Assembly: GCA_028688575.1 (NCBI GenBank)
Contig: JAQTXW010000005.1
Coordinates: forward strand, 1 to 58,700
Source: Methylotenera sp.
Lineage (GTDB): Bacteria > Pseudomonadota > Gammaproteobacteria > Burkholderiales > Methylophilaceae
Direction of reading: 5' to 3'
Length of the DNA: 58,700 bases
The notes beneath the pieces were generated by a model, which was not told where the DNA came from, did not search any database, and saw only the letters and a program-made list of their open reading frames with translations. How positions within the stretch are numbered: position 1 is the stretch's first letter; each line of letters begins with the position of its first letter. The translations under genes and the position numbers were made by a program. This document shows, one piece after another, positions 18,069 to 28,432 of this stretch.

Positions 18069-18878
18069 ATGGTAAGTCAACTAAAAGTAGTCATCGCTGG
18101 CTGCACTGGTCGAATGGGCCACGCGTTGTTAGAAGGGGTGTTTGCCGATGCCGACCTTGTATTGCACGGTGCTTTGGATCGATCTGGAAGTGAGCAGTTG
18201 GGGCATGATGCTGGCGAGCAATTCGGTAAGCTGACAGAGGTTAATCTCACTGATGATATCGCTGCTGCGCTCAAGGGTGCAGATGTTCTGGTGGACTTTA
18301 CCCGCCCAGAGGCGACGCTGGCATATCTGGAGGCTTGTCAAAAAGCAAATGTGGCTTTGGTGATTGGTACAACTGGATTTTCTGCTGAAGAAAAGCATGC
18401 AATAGAAGCAGCCTCCAAGTCTATCCCTATTGTGTTTGCGCCGAACATGAGCGTGGGCGTGACGCTGCTGATTAATCTTGTGGAGCAGGCCGCCAAGGTG
18501 CTGAGTGAGGGTTACGATATTGAAGTGGTGGAAATGCACCATCGACATAAAGTGGATGCACCTTCAGGTACGGCATTGCGCTTAGGTGAAGCTGCAGCCA
18601 AGGGTTTGGGTCAGAATCTTGCTGATTGTGCTATTTATGCCCGTGAAGGTGTGACAGGTGAGCGTGAGGCTGGCAAGATTGGTTTTGCAACGCTGCGCGG
18701 CGGTGACGTAGTGGGCGACCACACTGTGGTGTTTGCGGGTATAGGTGAGCGTGTGGAAATTACGCACAAAGCCAGTAGCCGCGCGACATTTGCCGTGGGT
18801 GCGCTACGTGCCGCGAAATTTTTGACAGATAAAAAGCAGGGATTATTCGATATGCAAGACGTGCTATCTTTGCGCTAG
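18069..18878 (+). CDS. dapB: 4-hydroxy-tetrahydrodipicolinate reductase
   Basis: DapB catalyses the NAD(P)H-dependent reduction in the lysine/meso-diaminopimelate pathway. The 269-residue protein has the nucleotide-binding [10 protein letters not shown] at residues 11-20, [11 protein letters not shown] near 97, NMSVGVTLL near 124 and the substrate site [16 protein letters not shown] near 155-170 with the catalytic His and Lys. The length is typical. The YjdF-like gene starts three bases after its stop. Confidence 0.97.
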   Translation: MVSQLKVVIAGCTGRMGHALLEGVFADADLVLHGALDRSGSEQLGHDAGEQFGKLTEVNLTDDIAAALKGADVLVDFTRPEATLAYLEACQKANVALVIGTTGFSAEEKHAIEAASKSIPIVFAPNMSVGVTLLINLVEQAAKVLSEGYDIEVVEMHHRHKVDAPSGTALRLGEAAAKGLGQNLADCAIYAREGVTGEREAGKIGFATLRGGDVVGDHTVVFAGIGERVEITHKASSRATFAVGALRAAKFLTDKKQGLFDMQDVLSLR

Positions 18879-18881
18879 GAT

Positions 18882-19535
18882 TTGTTGAGCGTGATTTTAT
18901 CTGACCAATTGCCTGCTAGTCCAAACAGGCAATTCTTTTTTGTGTTGCTAGGTGTGTTGGCTGTTGTCTTTGTCTGGTCAGCCATTCGTCCTCATGATTA
19001 TTTCACATGGTTTCTTGAAGTGTTTCCCGTGCTGATTGTGTTGCCGTTGCTTGTGACCACTTATAAAAAATTCCCGCTAACTCGTCTTGTTTATGGGCTG
19101 ATACTGCTGCACGCTATCATCTTGCTAGTGGGTGGGCATTATACCTATGCTGAAATGCCCTTGTTTAGCTGGTTGCGCGACTATTATGGATTGGATCGTA
19201 ATTATTATGATCGACTGGGTCACGTGGCGCAGGGGTTTATTCCTGCCATTGTAGCGCGCGAAATTTTGTTGCGTAAATCACCGTTAAGGCAAGGAAAGTG
19301 GCTATTTTTTATTGTTGGCAGTATTTGTTTGGCAGCAAGTGCGTGTTATGAGTTTCTTGAGTGGTGGGTCGCGCTGGCCTCAGGGAGTGATGCGGTGGCT
19401 TTTCTTGCAACGCAGGGCGATGTTTGGGATACACAGTGGGATATGTTTTTAGCTTTGTTGGGGGCAATTTCAGCGCAGCTGTTGCTAGCAAAAGTGCATG
19501 ATAGACAGATGGTGCAAATGCAACTTTCACATTGA
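18882..19535 (+). CDS. YjdF-like (DUF2238) inner-membrane protein
   Basis: This 217-residue protein has about six hydrophobic segments. The loop HYTYAEMPLFSWLRDYYGLDRNYYDRLGH (near 88-116) and the block YEFLEWWVAL...QGDVWDTQWDMFLALLGA (near 150-200) are the conserved acidic and aromatic motifs of the DUF2238/YjdF family. The function of this family is not established. The start is one of several in-frame TTG/GTG codons (18882, 18885, 18891) immediately after dapB, so it is probably co-transcribed with it. Confidence 0.8.
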   Translation: MLSVILSDQLPASPNRQFFFVLLGVLAVVFVWSAIRPHDYFTWFLEVFPVLIVLPLLVTTYKKFPLTRLVYGLILLHAIILLVGGHYTYAEMPLFSWLRDYYGLDRNYYDRLGHVAQGFIPAIVAREILLRKSPLRQGKWLFFIVGSICLAASACYEFLEWWVALASGSDAVAFLATQGDVWDTQWDMFLALLGAISAQLLLAKVHDRQMVQMQLSH

Positions 19536-19560
19536 TTAATCACTTTTTTTTCGCTATAAT
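19532..19560 (+). promoter_or_regulatory. Candidate sigma-70 promoter of carA
   Basis: TTGATT (19532-19537) and a perfect TATAAT (19555-19560) are separated by 17 bases, close to the ideal. Transcription would begin near 19567, giving a leader of about 110 bases before the carA start. The -35 overlaps the end of the upstream gene. Confidence 0.75.
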
Positions 19561-19572
19561 TCGTTAATTCTG

Positions 19573-19607
19573 AAACGGGAAGAGTATACAAAAGCTCCTC
19601 CCGTTTT
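19573..19607 (+). promoter_or_regulatory. Hairpin in the carA leader, possible attenuator
   Basis: AAACGGGAAGAG (19573-19584) pairs with CTCCTCCCGTTT (19595-19606) with one mismatch and a ten-base loop, followed by a short T stretch (TTTT then GCA). It begins within about 10 bases of the predicted carA transcription start. It could be a weak intrinsic terminator for the upstream transcript or a leader attenuator for pyrimidine control. The T-run is short, so strength is uncertain. Confidence 0.5.
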
Positions 19608-19677
19608 GCATATCTGCCATCTGTTCATGATGGACAAAGACTAGATAAATTTTAATCATGTAATACAAGGAGTTACT

Positions 19678-20823
19678 GTGTCACAAAACCTGCCCGCCAT
19701 ACTCGTACTTGCAGATGGAACCGTGTTTCGTGGCGCCTCAATCGGGGCTTCTGGTCACGCTGTAGCTGAAGTTGTGTTCAATACCTCCATGACGGGTTAC
19801 CAGGAAATTCTCACTGATCCGTCATACACCAAACAAATTGTCACCTTAACTTATCCGCACATCGGAAATTACGGCGTTAATGATGAAGATGTCGAGTCTG
19901 GTAAGGTTTACGCAAGCGGCTTGGTTATCCGTAATTTACCTTTAGTGCACAGCAACTTCAGGAGCACGCAGTCTTTATCTGATTATTTAATCGGCAATAA
20001 TGTGGTGGCGATTGCTGATATTGATACACGTAAATTGACACGTATCCTGCGCGAAAAAGGTGCTCAGACGGGTGTGATTGTTGCTGGTGAGGCTGATGAA
20101 GCAAAGGCAATCGCGTTGGCAAATGGCGCAATGGCAGGTTTTCCTGGCTTGAATGGCATGGACCTGGCCAAAGTGGTGACCTGTGACAAGCCTTATCAGT
20201 TTGCTGAGGGTGAGTGGGCGTTGGGTCAGGGGTTTGCTAAGACTTCGGGTGAGCAGTTTCATGTGGTCGCATTTGATTACGGTGTGAAACGTAACATTTT
20301 GCGTATGCTGGTTTCTCGTGGCTGCAAGGTGACAGTGCTACCTGCACAATCAACTGCTGAAGAGGCCTTGGCGCATAATCCTGACGGGGTGTTTTTGTCA
20401 AACGGACCAGGCGACCCGGAGCCATGTGATTATGCGATTGCTGCAATTAAAAAAATTGTGGATCACGGTGTGCCGACATTTGGTATTTGTTTAGGTCATC
20501 AGCTATTGGCTTTGGCCTCGGGTGCTAAAACGCTGAAAATGAAATTTGGTCACCACGGTGCCAATCACCCAGTGCAAGATGTTGAAACTAAGCGCGTGTA
20601 TATCACGAGCCAGAACCACGGCTTTGCCGTGGACTCAGAAACATTGCCCGCAAATGTGAAGGTGACGCACGTTTCATTGTTTGATGGCAGTTTGCAAGGC
20701 ATTGCTCGAACCGATAAACCTGCGTTCAGTTTTCAGGGTCATCCTGAGGCTAGCCCAGGCCCAACAGAGATGAGTTATTTGTTCGATCGCTTCATTGAAA
20801 TGATGTCGGCCAAAAAATCCTAG
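19678..20823 (+). CDS. carA: Carbamoyl-phosphate synthase small (glutamine amidotransferase) subunit
   Basis: CarA hydrolyses glutamine and passes ammonia to CarB for carbamoyl phosphate used in pyrimidine and arginine synthesis. The 381-residue protein has an N-terminal CPSase_sm_chain domain ([17 protein letters not shown] near 38) and a C-terminal class I amidotransferase domain. The nucleophile Cys is in [12 protein letters not shown] near 268 and the His/Glu pair in [11 protein letters not shown] near 350. The start is GTG at 19678 behind a strong AAGGAG. Its stop codon TAG is also the first three bases of an inverted-repeat element. Confidence 0.97.
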   Translation: MSQNLPAILVLADGTVFRGASIGASGHAVAEVVFNTSMTGYQEILTDPSYTKQIVTLTYPHIGNYGVNDEDVESGKVYASGLVIRNLPLVHSNFRSTQSLSDYLIGNNVVAIADIDTRKLTRILREKGAQTGVIVAGEADEAKAIALANGAMAGFPGLNGMDLAKVVTCDKPYQFAEGEWALGQGFAKTSGEQFHVVAFDYGVKRNILRMLVSRGCKVTVLPAQSTAEEALAHNPDGVFLSNGPGDPEPCDYAIAAIKKIVDHGVPTFGICLGHQLLALASGAKTLKMKFGHHGANHPVQDVETKRVYITSQNHGFAVDSETLPANVKVTHVSLFDGSLQGIARTDKPAFSFQGHPEASPGPTEMSYLFDRFIEMMSAKKS

Positions 20824-20982
20824 CCGCAGATGCATGCGGATAAAAGCAGATAATTATTCGTGTAAATAGTGGTTATGTTCTCGGTGTTAAGGTAATTAAG
20901 CAAATAAATTTAAAGGAATTAAGCAAAAAATGATATGGGGTTGAGCGTCTCATCTGCGTTCATCTGCATGCATCTGCGGCTA
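20821..20982. repeat. Inverted-repeat element between carA and carB
   Basis: TAGCCGCAGATGCATGCGGA at 20821 onward and its inverse ending CATCTGCGGCTA at 20982 form arms that match over about 34 bases with few mismatches, around a 95-base AT-rich centre. Within the arms the unit GCAGAT recurs, as in the widespread interspersed repeats of the type GCAGATGAACGCAGAT. The element makes up nearly all of the 166-base carA-carB gap and leaves carB without an evident Shine-Dalgarno sequence. Confidence 0.8.
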
Positions 20983-20989
20983 AATAACT

Positions 20990-23900
20990 ATGGCAAAACG
21001 TACAGACATTAAAAGTATTCTAATCATCGGCGCTGGCCCTATCGTCATTGGTCAGGCCTGCGAGTTTGACTATTCAGGAGCTCAAGCCTGTAAAGCGTTG
21101 CGAGAGGAGGGTTACCGCGTGATATTGGTGAACTCTAACCCAGCAACTATTATGACTGACCCTGAAATGGCTGATGCCACTTACATTGAACCTGTTACCT
21201 GGCAGGTGGTTGAAAAAATTATCGAGAAAGAGCGTCCTGATGCATTGCTGCCGACCATGGGTGGACAAACTGCGCTGAACTGTGCGCTGGATTTGGATAA
21301 ACATGGCGTTTTAGCTAAATATAAGGTTGAACTGATTGGCGCTTCTAAAGAGGCGATTGATAAAGCAGAAGACCGTCAGAAATTCAAGGATGCCATGACC
21401 AAAATCGGTTTGGGCTCAGCACGTTCAGCCGTAGCGCACAGCATGGAAGAGGCATTGCAGGTGCAGGCGGCTATTGGTTATCCTGTGATTATCCGCCCCT
21501 CATTTACTATGGGTGGCAGTGGTGGTGGCATTGCCTACAATCGCGAAGAGTTTGTGACCATCTGCGAGCGTGGTTTAGATGCTTCTCCTACCAATGAGTT
21601 GCTGATTGAAGAGTCTCTGCTAGGTTGGAAAGAGTACGAGATGGAGGTGGTGCGAGACTCTGCCGACAACTGTATTATTATTTGTTCGATTGAGAACCTG
21701 GATCCAATGGGCGTGCATACAGGTGACTCCATTACCGTAGCACCTGCTCAGACTCTGACTGATAAAGAGTATCAGATCATGCGCAACGCCTCATTGGCTG
21801 TGCTGCGTGAGATTGGCGTAGATACTGGTGGCTCTAATGTTCAGTTTGCCATTAACCCAGATGATGGCCGTATGATTGTGATTGAAATGAACCCGCGCGT
21901 GTCACGTTCATCTGCGCTGGCTTCAAAGGCGACAGGGTTCCCGATTGCAAAAGTCGCGGCTAAATTGGCTGTGGGTTTTACGCTGGATGAGTTGCGTAAT
22001 GAGATTACGGGTGGTGCAACCCCAGCCTCATTTGAGCCAAGTATTGATTATGTTGTCACTAAGGTGCCGCGTTTTGCTTTTGAGAAGTTCCCGCAGGCAG
22101 ATTCGCGCTTAACCACACAAATGAAGTCTGTGGGTGAAGTGATGGCAATCGGCCGTACTTTCCAGGAGTCGTTCCAAAAAGCCATGCGTGGCTTGGAGGT
22201 GGGAGTGGATGGTTTGGACGAAAAAACCACGGATTTAGACACCATTACTAAAGAAATTGGCGTACCAGGGCCTGAGCGTATCTGGTATGTGGGTGATGCA
22301 TTCCGTATGGGATTGAGCGTGGATGAAGTGTTTAATATCTCCAAAATTGACCCTTGGTTCTTGGTGCAGTTAAAAGACATTATTGATCGTGAACAGGCCT
22401 TAAAGGGTAAGCACATTGCGGATTTAGACAAAGCCGCAATGCTGCAATTAAAACGGTGCGGCTTTTCAGACAGGCGCTTGGCTAAACTGCTGGATACCGA
22501 TCAGCATGCAGTACGTGCTTATCGTCAGGCCTTGAATGTGCGCCCAGTTTACAAACGTGTGGATACCTGCGCGGCCGAGTTTGCAACGAATACTGCTTAT
22601 ATGTATTCAACTTATGAGGAAGAATGCGAGGCGCAGCCAACTAATAAGAAGAAAATCATGGTGCTGGGTGGCGGGCCTAACCGCATTGGGCAGGGGATAG
22701 AGTTTGACTATTGCTGTGTACATGCAGCCTTTGCTATGCGTGAAGATGGCTATGAAACCATCATGGTGAATTGCAACCCAGAAACTGTTTCTACCGATTA
22801 TGACACGTCAGATCGCTTGTATTTTGAGCCAGTCACATTAGAAGACGTATTGGAAATCGTGGCGCTGGAAAAACCAGTGGGTGTGATTGTGCAATACGGC
22901 GGTCAAACGCCATTAAAACTGGCGCGTGATCTGGAAAAAGCAGGTGTACCTATTATTGGCACCACGCCAGATGCGATTGATCAGGCAGAGGACCGTGAGC
23001 GCTTTCAAAAAATGTTGCAGGACTTAGGCTTAAAGCAGCCGCCTAACCGCACAGCCCGTACCGAGGAAGAGGCTTTGCGACTGGCTGGCGAGATTGGTTA
23101 TCCGTTAGTGGTGCGTCCGAGCTATGTGCTGGGTGGACGTGCGATGGAAATCGTGCAGGAACAAAGTCAGCTTGAGCGCTATATGCGTGAAGCGGTTAAA
23201 GTTTCAAATGAATCACCTGTGTTGCTGGACAGGTTCCTCAATGATGCGCTCGAAGTCGACGTGGATGCCTTATCTGATGGAAAAGAAGTCATTATTGGCG
23301 GCATTATGGAGCACGTTGAGCAGGCGGGGGTGCACTCTGGCGACTCCGCATGTTCGCTACCGCCTTATAGTTTGTCTGCCAAATTGCAGGATGAATTGCG
23401 TGTGCAAACCAAGCAAATGGCCAAGGCACTGGGTGTGGTCGGTCTGATGAACGTGCAGTTCGCAATTCAGGGTGAAACGGTGTACGTGCTGGAAGTGAAT
23501 CCGCGTGCATCCCGCACTGTGCCGTTTGTATCTAAAGCCTGTGGTTTGCAATTGGCAAAAGTAGCCGCGCGCTGTATGGCTGGGCAAACACTGGCCTCAC
23601 AAAACGTAACGCGTGAAATCATACCGCCATTCTATTCTGTAAAAGAAGCCGTGTTCCCGTTCATCAAATTCCCTGGTGTAGATACCATTTTGGGGCCAGA
23701 GATGAAGTCTACAGGTGAGGTAATGGGGGTTGGCGGTACCTTTGCCGAAGCGTTTCTGAAGTCTCAGTTGGGGGCATCCACCAAGCTGCCAGAGGGTGGT
23801 CGTGCATTTATCAGTGTGCGTAAGGAAGATTACGTTAAAGTAGTTGAAATTGCTCAGCAGCTTGATAAATTAGGCTTTGAACTGGTCGCAACCAAGGGGA

Positions 23901-24193
23901 CTGCGGCTGCATTAACGGCAAATGGCTTAAAAGTGCAAGCTGTTAACAAAGTGGCTGAAGGTCGTCCGCATATTGTGGATATGATCAAAAATGGTGATAT
24001 CAGCTTTATTGTGAATGTGACAGAAGATAAGCGTGCTGTGGCAGATTCTTATGAAATCCGTCGCTCAGCTTTGCAAAACAAAGTGACTTATTACACCACA
24101 ATTGCGGGTGCCAAAGCGGCATGTGTCGGCATGGCACATATGCAAGAGATTCAAGTTGAGTCATTACAAAGCTTGCATAAACAACTGGCTTAA
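20990..24193 (+). CDS. carB: Carbamoyl-phosphate synthase large subunit
   Basis: CarB makes carbamoyl phosphate from bicarbonate, ammonia and two ATP. The 1067 residues show the usual duplicated ATP-grasp architecture: a first half with [19 protein letters not shown] near 14 and [12 protein letters not shown] near 170, and a second half with [17 protein letters not shown] near 560 and [14 protein letters not shown] near 710. An oligomerisation segment lies between them, and a C-terminal MGS-like regulatory domain lies from about 935 ([16 protein letters not shown]). The length is standard. It is followed by a clear terminator. Confidence 0.98.
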   Translation: MAKRTDIKSILIIGAGPIVIGQACEFDYSGAQACKALREEGYRVILVNSNPATIMTDPEMADATYIEPVTWQVVEKIIEKERPDALLPTMGGQTALNCALDLDKHGVLAKYKVELIGASKEAIDKAEDRQKFKDAMTKIGLGSARSAVAHSMEEALQVQAAIGYPVIIRPSFTMGGSGGGIAYNREEFVTICERGLDASPTNELLIEESLLGWKEYEMEVVRDSADNCIIICSIENLDPMGVHTGDSITVAPAQTLTDKEYQIMRNASLAVLREIGVDTGGSNVQFAINPDDGRMIVIEMNPRVSRSSALASKATGFPIAKVAAKLAVGFTLDELRNEITGGATPASFEPSIDYVVTKVPRFAFEKFPQADSRLTTQMKSVGEVMAIGRTFQESFQKAMRGLEVGVDGLDEKTTDLDTITKEIGVPGPERIWYVGDAFRMGLSVDEVFNISKIDPWFLVQLKDIIDREQALKGKHIADLDKAAMLQLKRCGFSDRRLAKLLDTDQHAVRAYRQALNVRPVYKRVDTCAAEFATNTAYMYSTYEEECEAQPTNKKKIMVLGGGPNRIGQGIEFDYCCVHAAFAMREDGYETIMVNCNPETVSTDYDTSDRLYFEPVTLEDVLEIVALEKPVGVIVQYGGQTPLKLARDLEKAGVPIIGTTPDAIDQAEDRERFQKMLQDLGLKQPPNRTARTEEEALRLAGEIGYPLVVRPSYVLGGRAMEIVQEQSQLERYMREAVKVSNESPVLLDRFLNDALEVDVDALSDGKEVIIGGIMEHVEQAGVHSGDSACSLPPYSLSAKLQDELRVQTKQMAKALGVVGLMNVQFAIQGETVYVLEVNPRASRTVPFVSKACGLQLAKVAARCMAGQTLASQNVTREIIPPFYSVKEAVFPFIKFPGVDTILGPEMKSTGEVMGVGGTFAEAFLKSQLGASTKLPEGGRAFISVRKEDYVKVVEIAQQLDKLGFELVATKGTAAALTANGLKVQAVNKVAEGRPHIVDMIKNGDISFIVNVTEDKRAVADSYEIRRSALQNKVTYYTTIAGAKAACVGMAHMQEIQVESLQSLHKQLA

Positions 24194-24230
24194 AATAAAC
24201 TAAGCCCAATTCGAGATTTTAGTGTTATTT

Positions 24231-24267
24231 AAAACCACGCTCTAATAAGGGTGTGGTTTTGTTTTTT
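24231..24267 (+). terminator. Rho-independent terminator after carB
   Basis: AAAACCAC (24231-24238) pairs perfectly with GTGGTTTT (24253-24260), with a 14-base loop that can close further by GC/GT pairs, followed by G and six T. It lies 38 bases past the carB stop and just before the greA ribosome-binding site. It separates carAB from greA unless there is read-through. Confidence 0.8.
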
Positions 24268-24285
24268 AGTATAAGGAAGTGTTAT

Positions 24286-24768
24286 ATGGCAGTAAACCAA
24301 ATCCCAGTCACCGTGCGTGGTGCAGAGTTGCTTAAAGAAGAGTTGCAGCGTCTGCGTGGCGTGGACAGGCCCAATATTATTCAGGCAATAGCAGAGGCGC
24401 GCGCGCAGGGTGATTTGTCTGAAAATGCTGAATATGAATCAGCAAAAGAGCGTCAAAGCTTTATTGAGGGGCGCATTGCGGAGTTAGAAGCAAAGCTGTC
24501 AAATTTGCAAATCATTGATCCACAAACCTTAAATGCGGAAGGTCGCGTTGTATTTGGGGCAACTGTAAGAATTGAAGATTTGGATTCAAGTGACGTGAAA
24601 ACTTACCAAATTGTGGGTGAAGATGAAGCCGATATTAAAGGCGGCAAGATTTCTGTGAGCTCACCAATTGCGCGGGGCTTAATCGGTAAAAATGAGGGTG
24701 ATATTGCTGAAATATCAGCACCTGGCGGCACAAAAGAATACGAAGTACTAGAGGTTTTGTATATCTAA
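24286..24768 (+). CDS. greA: Transcription elongation factor GreA
   Basis: GreA rescues backtracked RNA polymerase by stimulating transcript cleavage. The 160-residue protein from the ATG at 24286 (AAGGAAG upstream) has the N-terminal coiled coil (about 10-75) with the tip motif [20 protein letters not shown] containing the two essential acidic residues. The C-terminal FKBP-like domain has [14 protein letters not shown] near 130. A GTG at 24253 would add 11 residues reading through the terminator T-run, so it is rejected. Confidence 0.96.
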   Translation: MAVNQIPVTVRGAELLKEELQRLRGVDRPNIIQAIAEARAQGDLSENAEYESAKERQSFIEGRIAELEAKLSNLQIIDPQTLNAEGRVVFGATVRIEDLDSSDVKTYQIVGEDEADIKGGKISVSSPIARGLIGKNEGDIAEISAPGGTKEYEVLEVLYI

Positions 24769-24781
24769 AGTTGGTATCAAT

Positions 24782-25219
24782 ATGGCATATCGATTATCAC
24801 TGATTATCATTGCGTTATGGGCGGGTGCTTTGTGGGCGACTGGCATCAGTGCTTATGTGTTATTTGACACTTTGCAGGACAAGCAGTTAGCAGGCAGTAT
24901 TGCGGGTAAGTTATTTAATGTAGTGACTTATATCGGGTTGCCGAGTGCCTTTTATTTGCTGATTCACCGTCTATTGCAGTATGGTACGTCCGCACTCAAG
25001 CAATCGTTCTTTTGGGCAGTGTTTTTTATGTTGCTGCTGGTGCTGGCTGGCCATTTTGGCATTCAGCCCTTGCTGGAAAACTTTAAAACACAGGCCATGC
25101 CAGCAGATGTCATGCAAAGTGTTTTTGCGGATAGATTTAAAAATTGGCATGGCGTTGCAAGTGTCGCCTATATACTGGAGTGCTTGCTTGCTGTGGTGAT
25201 GGTGTTGAAAGCGCGCTAG
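24782..25219 (+). CDS. DUF4149 membrane protein
   Basis: The protein has 145 residues with four hydrophobic helices. The pattern WAGALWATGISAYVLF in the first helix, AGKLFNVVTYIGL after the first loop and a FKNWHGVASVAYILE block before the last helix are what I associate with DUF4149, a family often found beside greA/yhbY in betaproteobacteria. No function is established. It begins 13 bases after greA and is likely in the same transcript. Confidence 0.75.
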   Translation: MAYRLSLIIIALWAGALWATGISAYVLFDTLQDKQLAGSIAGKLFNVVTYIGLPSAFYLLIHRLLQYGTSALKQSFFWAVFFMLLLVLAGHFGIQPLLENFKTQAMPADVMQSVFADRFKNWHGVASVAYILECLLAVVMVLKAR

Positions 25220-25239
25220 TTTGGGTGGGCAAGTATCTT

Positions 25240-25268
25240 AACCAGCACAGCATACTTGGCTGGTTTAT
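25240..25268. terminator. Weak candidate bidirectional terminator
   Basis: AACCAGC (25240-25246) and GCTGGTT (25259-25265) form a seven-pair stem with a 12-base loop in the 61-base gap between two convergent genes. The T-run after it is short (TTTA), so it is only a candidate. Confidence 0.35.
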
Positions 25269-25280
25269 CGCTAGGCTGGG

Positions 25281-25586
25281 TTATTTGGGAATAACGACTT
25301 TAGCACTCTCTTTGATGGTGCTGCTGGCGCGATAAAAAACCAGTTGCTTGCCAATGTGGTGAATCGCCAGAGCACCAGTTTGTTTGCAGATGTCATCAAA
25401 AATAGCTTTACGGGCATTACGGTCATCACCTGCCACTTGCACTTTAATTAGTTCATGGGCGTTGAGGTTGAGCTCAATCTCTTTGATGACATTTTCACTA
25501 AGGCCATTGTTGCCTATCATGACAACAGGGTTGAGATTGTGGGCGAGACCACGTAAATGCGCGATTTGTTTGGTGCTAAGTTTCAT
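25281..25586 (-). CDS. yhbY: YhbY-type RNA-binding (CRM domain) protein
   Basis: This is a single CRM-domain protein of 101 residues, associated with the large ribosomal subunit precursor in E. coli. It has the family pattern LRGLAHNLNPVVMIGNNGLSENVIKEI with the GxxG loop (IGNNG), then LNAHELIKVQ and a GALAIHHIGKQLVFYR end. The length is as expected (about 97). It is divergent from rlmE, another 50S-assembly gene, by about 125 bases. Confidence 0.93.
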   Translation of the reverse strand: MKLSTKQIAHLRGLAHNLNPVVMIGNNGLSENVIKEIELNLNAHELIKVQVAGDDRNARKAIFDDICKQTGALAIHHIGKQLVFYRASSTIKESAKVVIPK

Positions 25587-25711
25587 TGTCGGCTAATCAA
25601 AAATAATTAATGGCGCATTTTAACACGAAGCCATGATGATAGGATGATGGCATATTGACGATGCGATTTAGCTTATAGCCTAGGCGATAAAAGAAGTGAT
25701 TAAAGATAACA

Positions 25712-26332
25712 ATGAAACCAAGTCGCACCAGTAAAGCGTGGATGCAAGAGCATCTGAACGACCCTTATGTCAAGCTGGCTCAAAAAGAAGGTTATCGTGC
25801 TCGAGCTGCTTATAAACTCATAGAGATCGATGATAAAGACAAGTTAATCAGGCCTGGTATGACGGTGGTTGATTTGGGCTCAGCGCCTGGTAGCTGGTCG
25901 CAGGTGGCTGTACAGCGCCTGAAAGGTCAAGGCAAAGTGATTGCGTTGGACATACTGGAAATGCAGCCCATTGCACAGGTGACTTTTATTCAGGGTGATT
26001 TTCGTGAAGAAGCAGTATTGAGGCAATTAGAAGGAGCCTTAAATAAAACGCAGGTTGACCTTGTAATTGCTGATATGGCACCCAACATTAGTGGTGTTAA
26101 GGATGTTGATCAGGCGGGTGCCGCTTATTTAACAGAATTGGCTTTGGATTTTAGTAAAGACTGGTTGAAACCAAGTGGTAATTTCTTGGTCAAGGTATTC
26201 ATAGGTGCGGGCTTTGAAGAAATTTTACAAAGCATGCGTCAATTGTTTGATAAGGTCGTGACGCGTAAGCCCAAAGCCTCTCGCGACAGAAGCAGTGAAG
26301 TTTACCTGCTGGGGATTGGACGCAAGGGTTAA
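25712..26332 (+). CDS. rlmE: 23S rRNA (uridine-2'-O)-methyltransferase (RrmJ/FtsJ)
   Basis: RlmE methylates U2552 (E. coli numbering) in the ribosomal A-loop. The 206-residue protein has the YRARAAYKL segment with the first catalytic Lys near 35, the SAM site VVDLGSAPGSWSQVA near 50-64, the catalytic Asp in IADMAPN near 120, the second Lys in GNFLVKVF near 160 and the final Glu in SSEVYLLG near 196, completing the K-D-K-E tetrad. It lies upstream of ftsH, the classic pairing. Confidence 0.97.
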   Translation: MKPSRTSKAWMQEHLNDPYVKLAQKEGYRARAAYKLIEIDDKDKLIRPGMTVVDLGSAPGSWSQVAVQRLKGQGKVIALDILEMQPIAQVTFIQGDFREEAVLRQLEGALNKTQVDLVIADMAPNISGVKDVDQAGAAYLTELALDFSKDWLKPSGNFLVKVFIGAGFEEILQSMRQLFDKVVTRKPKASRDRSSEVYLLGIGRKG

Positions 26333-26443
26333 AGTTTACTGAGTATTTTTTGATTTCGGTATACACTATTCCTAAAAATGATTGTTGTTGTGCGACAGTG
26401 ATATTTTGGGTAAAAATTCAGGTGTTGATTAAAGGACGTAATT

Positions 26444-28336
26444 TTGAATAACGTGTTTAAAAATGTAGCAATTTGGCTAGCTATCGCGATGGTGCTGATG
26501 GCGGTGTTTAATCTGGCTGGCGTAAAGAATGCGGCCGATAATCAAGTTGTTTACTCACAATTCATACAGGATGTGAAAGATGGACGCATAGCCAAGGTGC
26601 AGATAGATGGGCGTGTTTTACGTGGCACGACGCATGAAGGTCAAAAATTTAATACTTATGCACCGTCAGATCCTTGGTTAATTTCTGATTTGCTGAAATA
26701 CAATGTCACTGTCGAGTCAAAGCCTGAAGAAGAACAGTCATTCCTGATGAGTATTTTTGTGTCATGGTTTCCCATGATATTACTTATAGGCGTGTGGATA
26801 TTTTTTATGCGTCAAATGCAGGGTGGCGGCAAGGGTGGCGGCCCATTTTCATTTGGCAAGAGCAAGGCGCGTCAGTTGGATGAGGGTAATAATCAAACCA
26901 CGTTTGCTGATGTGGCTGGGTGTGATGAGGCCAAAGAGGAAGTGTTCGAGTTAGTAGAGTTCTTGCGCGACCCAGGTAAGTTCCAGAAATTAGGTGGGCG
27001 TATCCCGCGCGGGGTTTTGATGGTAGGCCCTCCGGGTACAGGTAAAACCTTGTTAGCGCGTGCCATTGCTGGTGAAGCTAAAGTGCCTTTCTTTACTATT
27101 TCTGGTTCTGATTTTGTAGAGATGTTTGTTGGTGTAGGGGCGTCACGCGTGCGTGATATGTTCGAAACGGCAAAAAAGAACTCACCATGTATTATTTTTA
27201 TTGATGAGATTGATGCTGTGGGTCGTAGCCGTGGTGCAGGGACAGGCGGCGGCAACGATGAGCGCGAGCAGACCTTAAACCAGATGCTGGTTGAGATGGA
27301 TGGCTTTGAGGCAAATTCAGGTGTCATTGTAATAGCCGCAACGAACAGAGCGGATGTATTGGATAAAGCCTTGTTGCGTCCTGGCCGTTTTGACCGTCAG
27401 GTGATGGTGGGCCTGCCTGATATCAAGGGCCGTGAGCAGATATTACTGGTGCATATGCGTAAAGTACCGATTGATCCAGATGTGCAGGCAGATATTCTGG
27501 CACGTGGTACACCTGGTTTTAGCGGTGCCGATTTGGCAAATCTGGTGAATGAAGCTGCGTTATTTGCTGCACGCCGTAACAAGCGTACGGTTGATATGCA
27601 AGACTTTGAAGATGCCAAAGATAAAATCTTCATGGGGCCAGAGCGTAAGTCGATGGTGATGCGTGAAGAGGAGCGTCGTAACACTGCCTATCATGAGTCA
27701 GGCCATGCGGTGGTGGCTAAGTTGCTGCCCAAAGCTGACCCAGTGCACAAGGTGACCATCATGCCGCGTGGCTGGGCCTTGGGGCTCACATGGCAGCTGC
27801 CAGAATTTGACCGTATTAGCAATTACAAAGACAAAATGCTGGAAGAGATTTCCATTTTGTTTGGTGGCCGTATTGCTGAAGAAATCTTTATGCATCAAAT
27901 GTCGACGGGCGCATCCAACGACTTTGAACGTGCGACCAAGCTTGCCCGCGCCATGGTGACTAAGTATGGCATGAGTGATGCATTGGGGACCATGGTGTAT
28001 GCAGGGGATGAACAGGATTCGTTTTTCGGTAGCATGAGTGCTAAAACGATTTCTGAAGCCACTCAGCAAAAGGTAGATGCAGAAATCCGTCGTATTCTGG
28101 ATGAGCAGTATGCCATTGCACGCAAATTGCTAGAAGACAACCGCGACAAGGTGGAGGCCATGACGGCTGCATTGATGGAGTACGAAACCATTGATGCTGA
28201 TCAGATTAATGACATTATGGCGGGCTTGCCAGTGCGCGCGCCGAAACCAAGGCAGACTAAGGCGCCACCGACAACAGACACGGGTACACCTGATGCATCG
28301 GTTGCACCTGCGCCGCAGCCAAGTGCTAAAACATAA
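26444..28336 (+). CDS. ftsH: ATP-dependent zinc metalloprotease FtsH
   Basis: FtsH is a membrane-bound AAA+ protease that degrades LpxC, sigma-32 and misfolded membrane proteins. The 630-residue protein has two membrane helices (about 6-24 and 102-124) flanking a periplasmic domain. The AAA domain has Walker [14 protein letters not shown] near 198 and Walker [13 protein letters not shown] near 255. The metalloprotease site is HESGH near 420, with the third ligand Asp in the [12 protein letters not shown] region near 495. The tail is Pro/Thr-rich. The start is TTG at 26444 behind AAGGAC. A terminator follows. Confidence 0.98.
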   Translation: MNNVFKNVAIWLAIAMVLMAVFNLAGVKNAADNQVVYSQFIQDVKDGRIAKVQIDGRVLRGTTHEGQKFNTYAPSDPWLISDLLKYNVTVESKPEEEQSFLMSIFVSWFPMILLIGVWIFFMRQMQGGGKGGGPFSFGKSKARQLDEGNNQTTFADVAGCDEAKEEVFELVEFLRDPGKFQKLGGRIPRGVLMVGPPGTGKTLLARAIAGEAKVPFFTISGSDFVEMFVGVGASRVRDMFETAKKNSPCIIFIDEIDAVGRSRGAGTGGGNDEREQTLNQMLVEMDGFEANSGVIVIAATNRADVLDKALLRPGRFDRQVMVGLPDIKGREQILLVHMRKVPIDPDVQADILARGTPGFSGADLANLVNEAALFAARRNKRTVDMQDFEDAKDKIFMGPERKSMVMREEERRNTAYHESGHAVVAKLLPKADPVHKVTIMPRGWALGLTWQLPEFDRISNYKDKMLEEISILFGGRIAEEIFMHQMSTGASNDFERATKLARAMVTKYGMSDALGTMVYAGDEQDSFFGSMSAKTISEATQQKVDAEIRRILDEQYAIARKLLEDNRDKVEAMTAALMEYETIDADQINDIMAGLPVRAPKPRQTKAPPTTDTGTPDASVAPAPQPSAKT

Positions 28337-28378
28337 AATACTACAGAACTTAAAAAGTTTTTAATCGGTAATTAAAGC

Positions 28379-28406
28379 AAAAGGGCTAGGTTTTCTAGCC
28401 CTTTTT
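28379..28406 (+). terminator. Rho-independent terminator after ftsH
   Basis: AAAAGGGCTAG (28379-28389), a five-base loop, and CTAGCCCTTTTT (28395-28406) form a perfect 11-pair stem ending in a T-run. It lies 42 bases after the ftsH stop. It should limit transcription into folP, which is often co-transcribed with ftsH in other proteobacteria. Confidence 0.9.
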
Positions 28407-28432
28407 GCGTTTTATATTCAGTATAATGTCGT

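Noticed and set aside
25298-25306. TTAGCACTC, one half of a CIRCE operator for HrcA
   Set aside because: The second arm GAGTGCTAA is absent nine bases away and the site is inside the yhbY coding region.
28422-28427. TATAAT just before folP as a promoter
   Set aside because: It is six bases from the ATG and has no -35 at a workable distance; the spacing would give an almost leaderless message.
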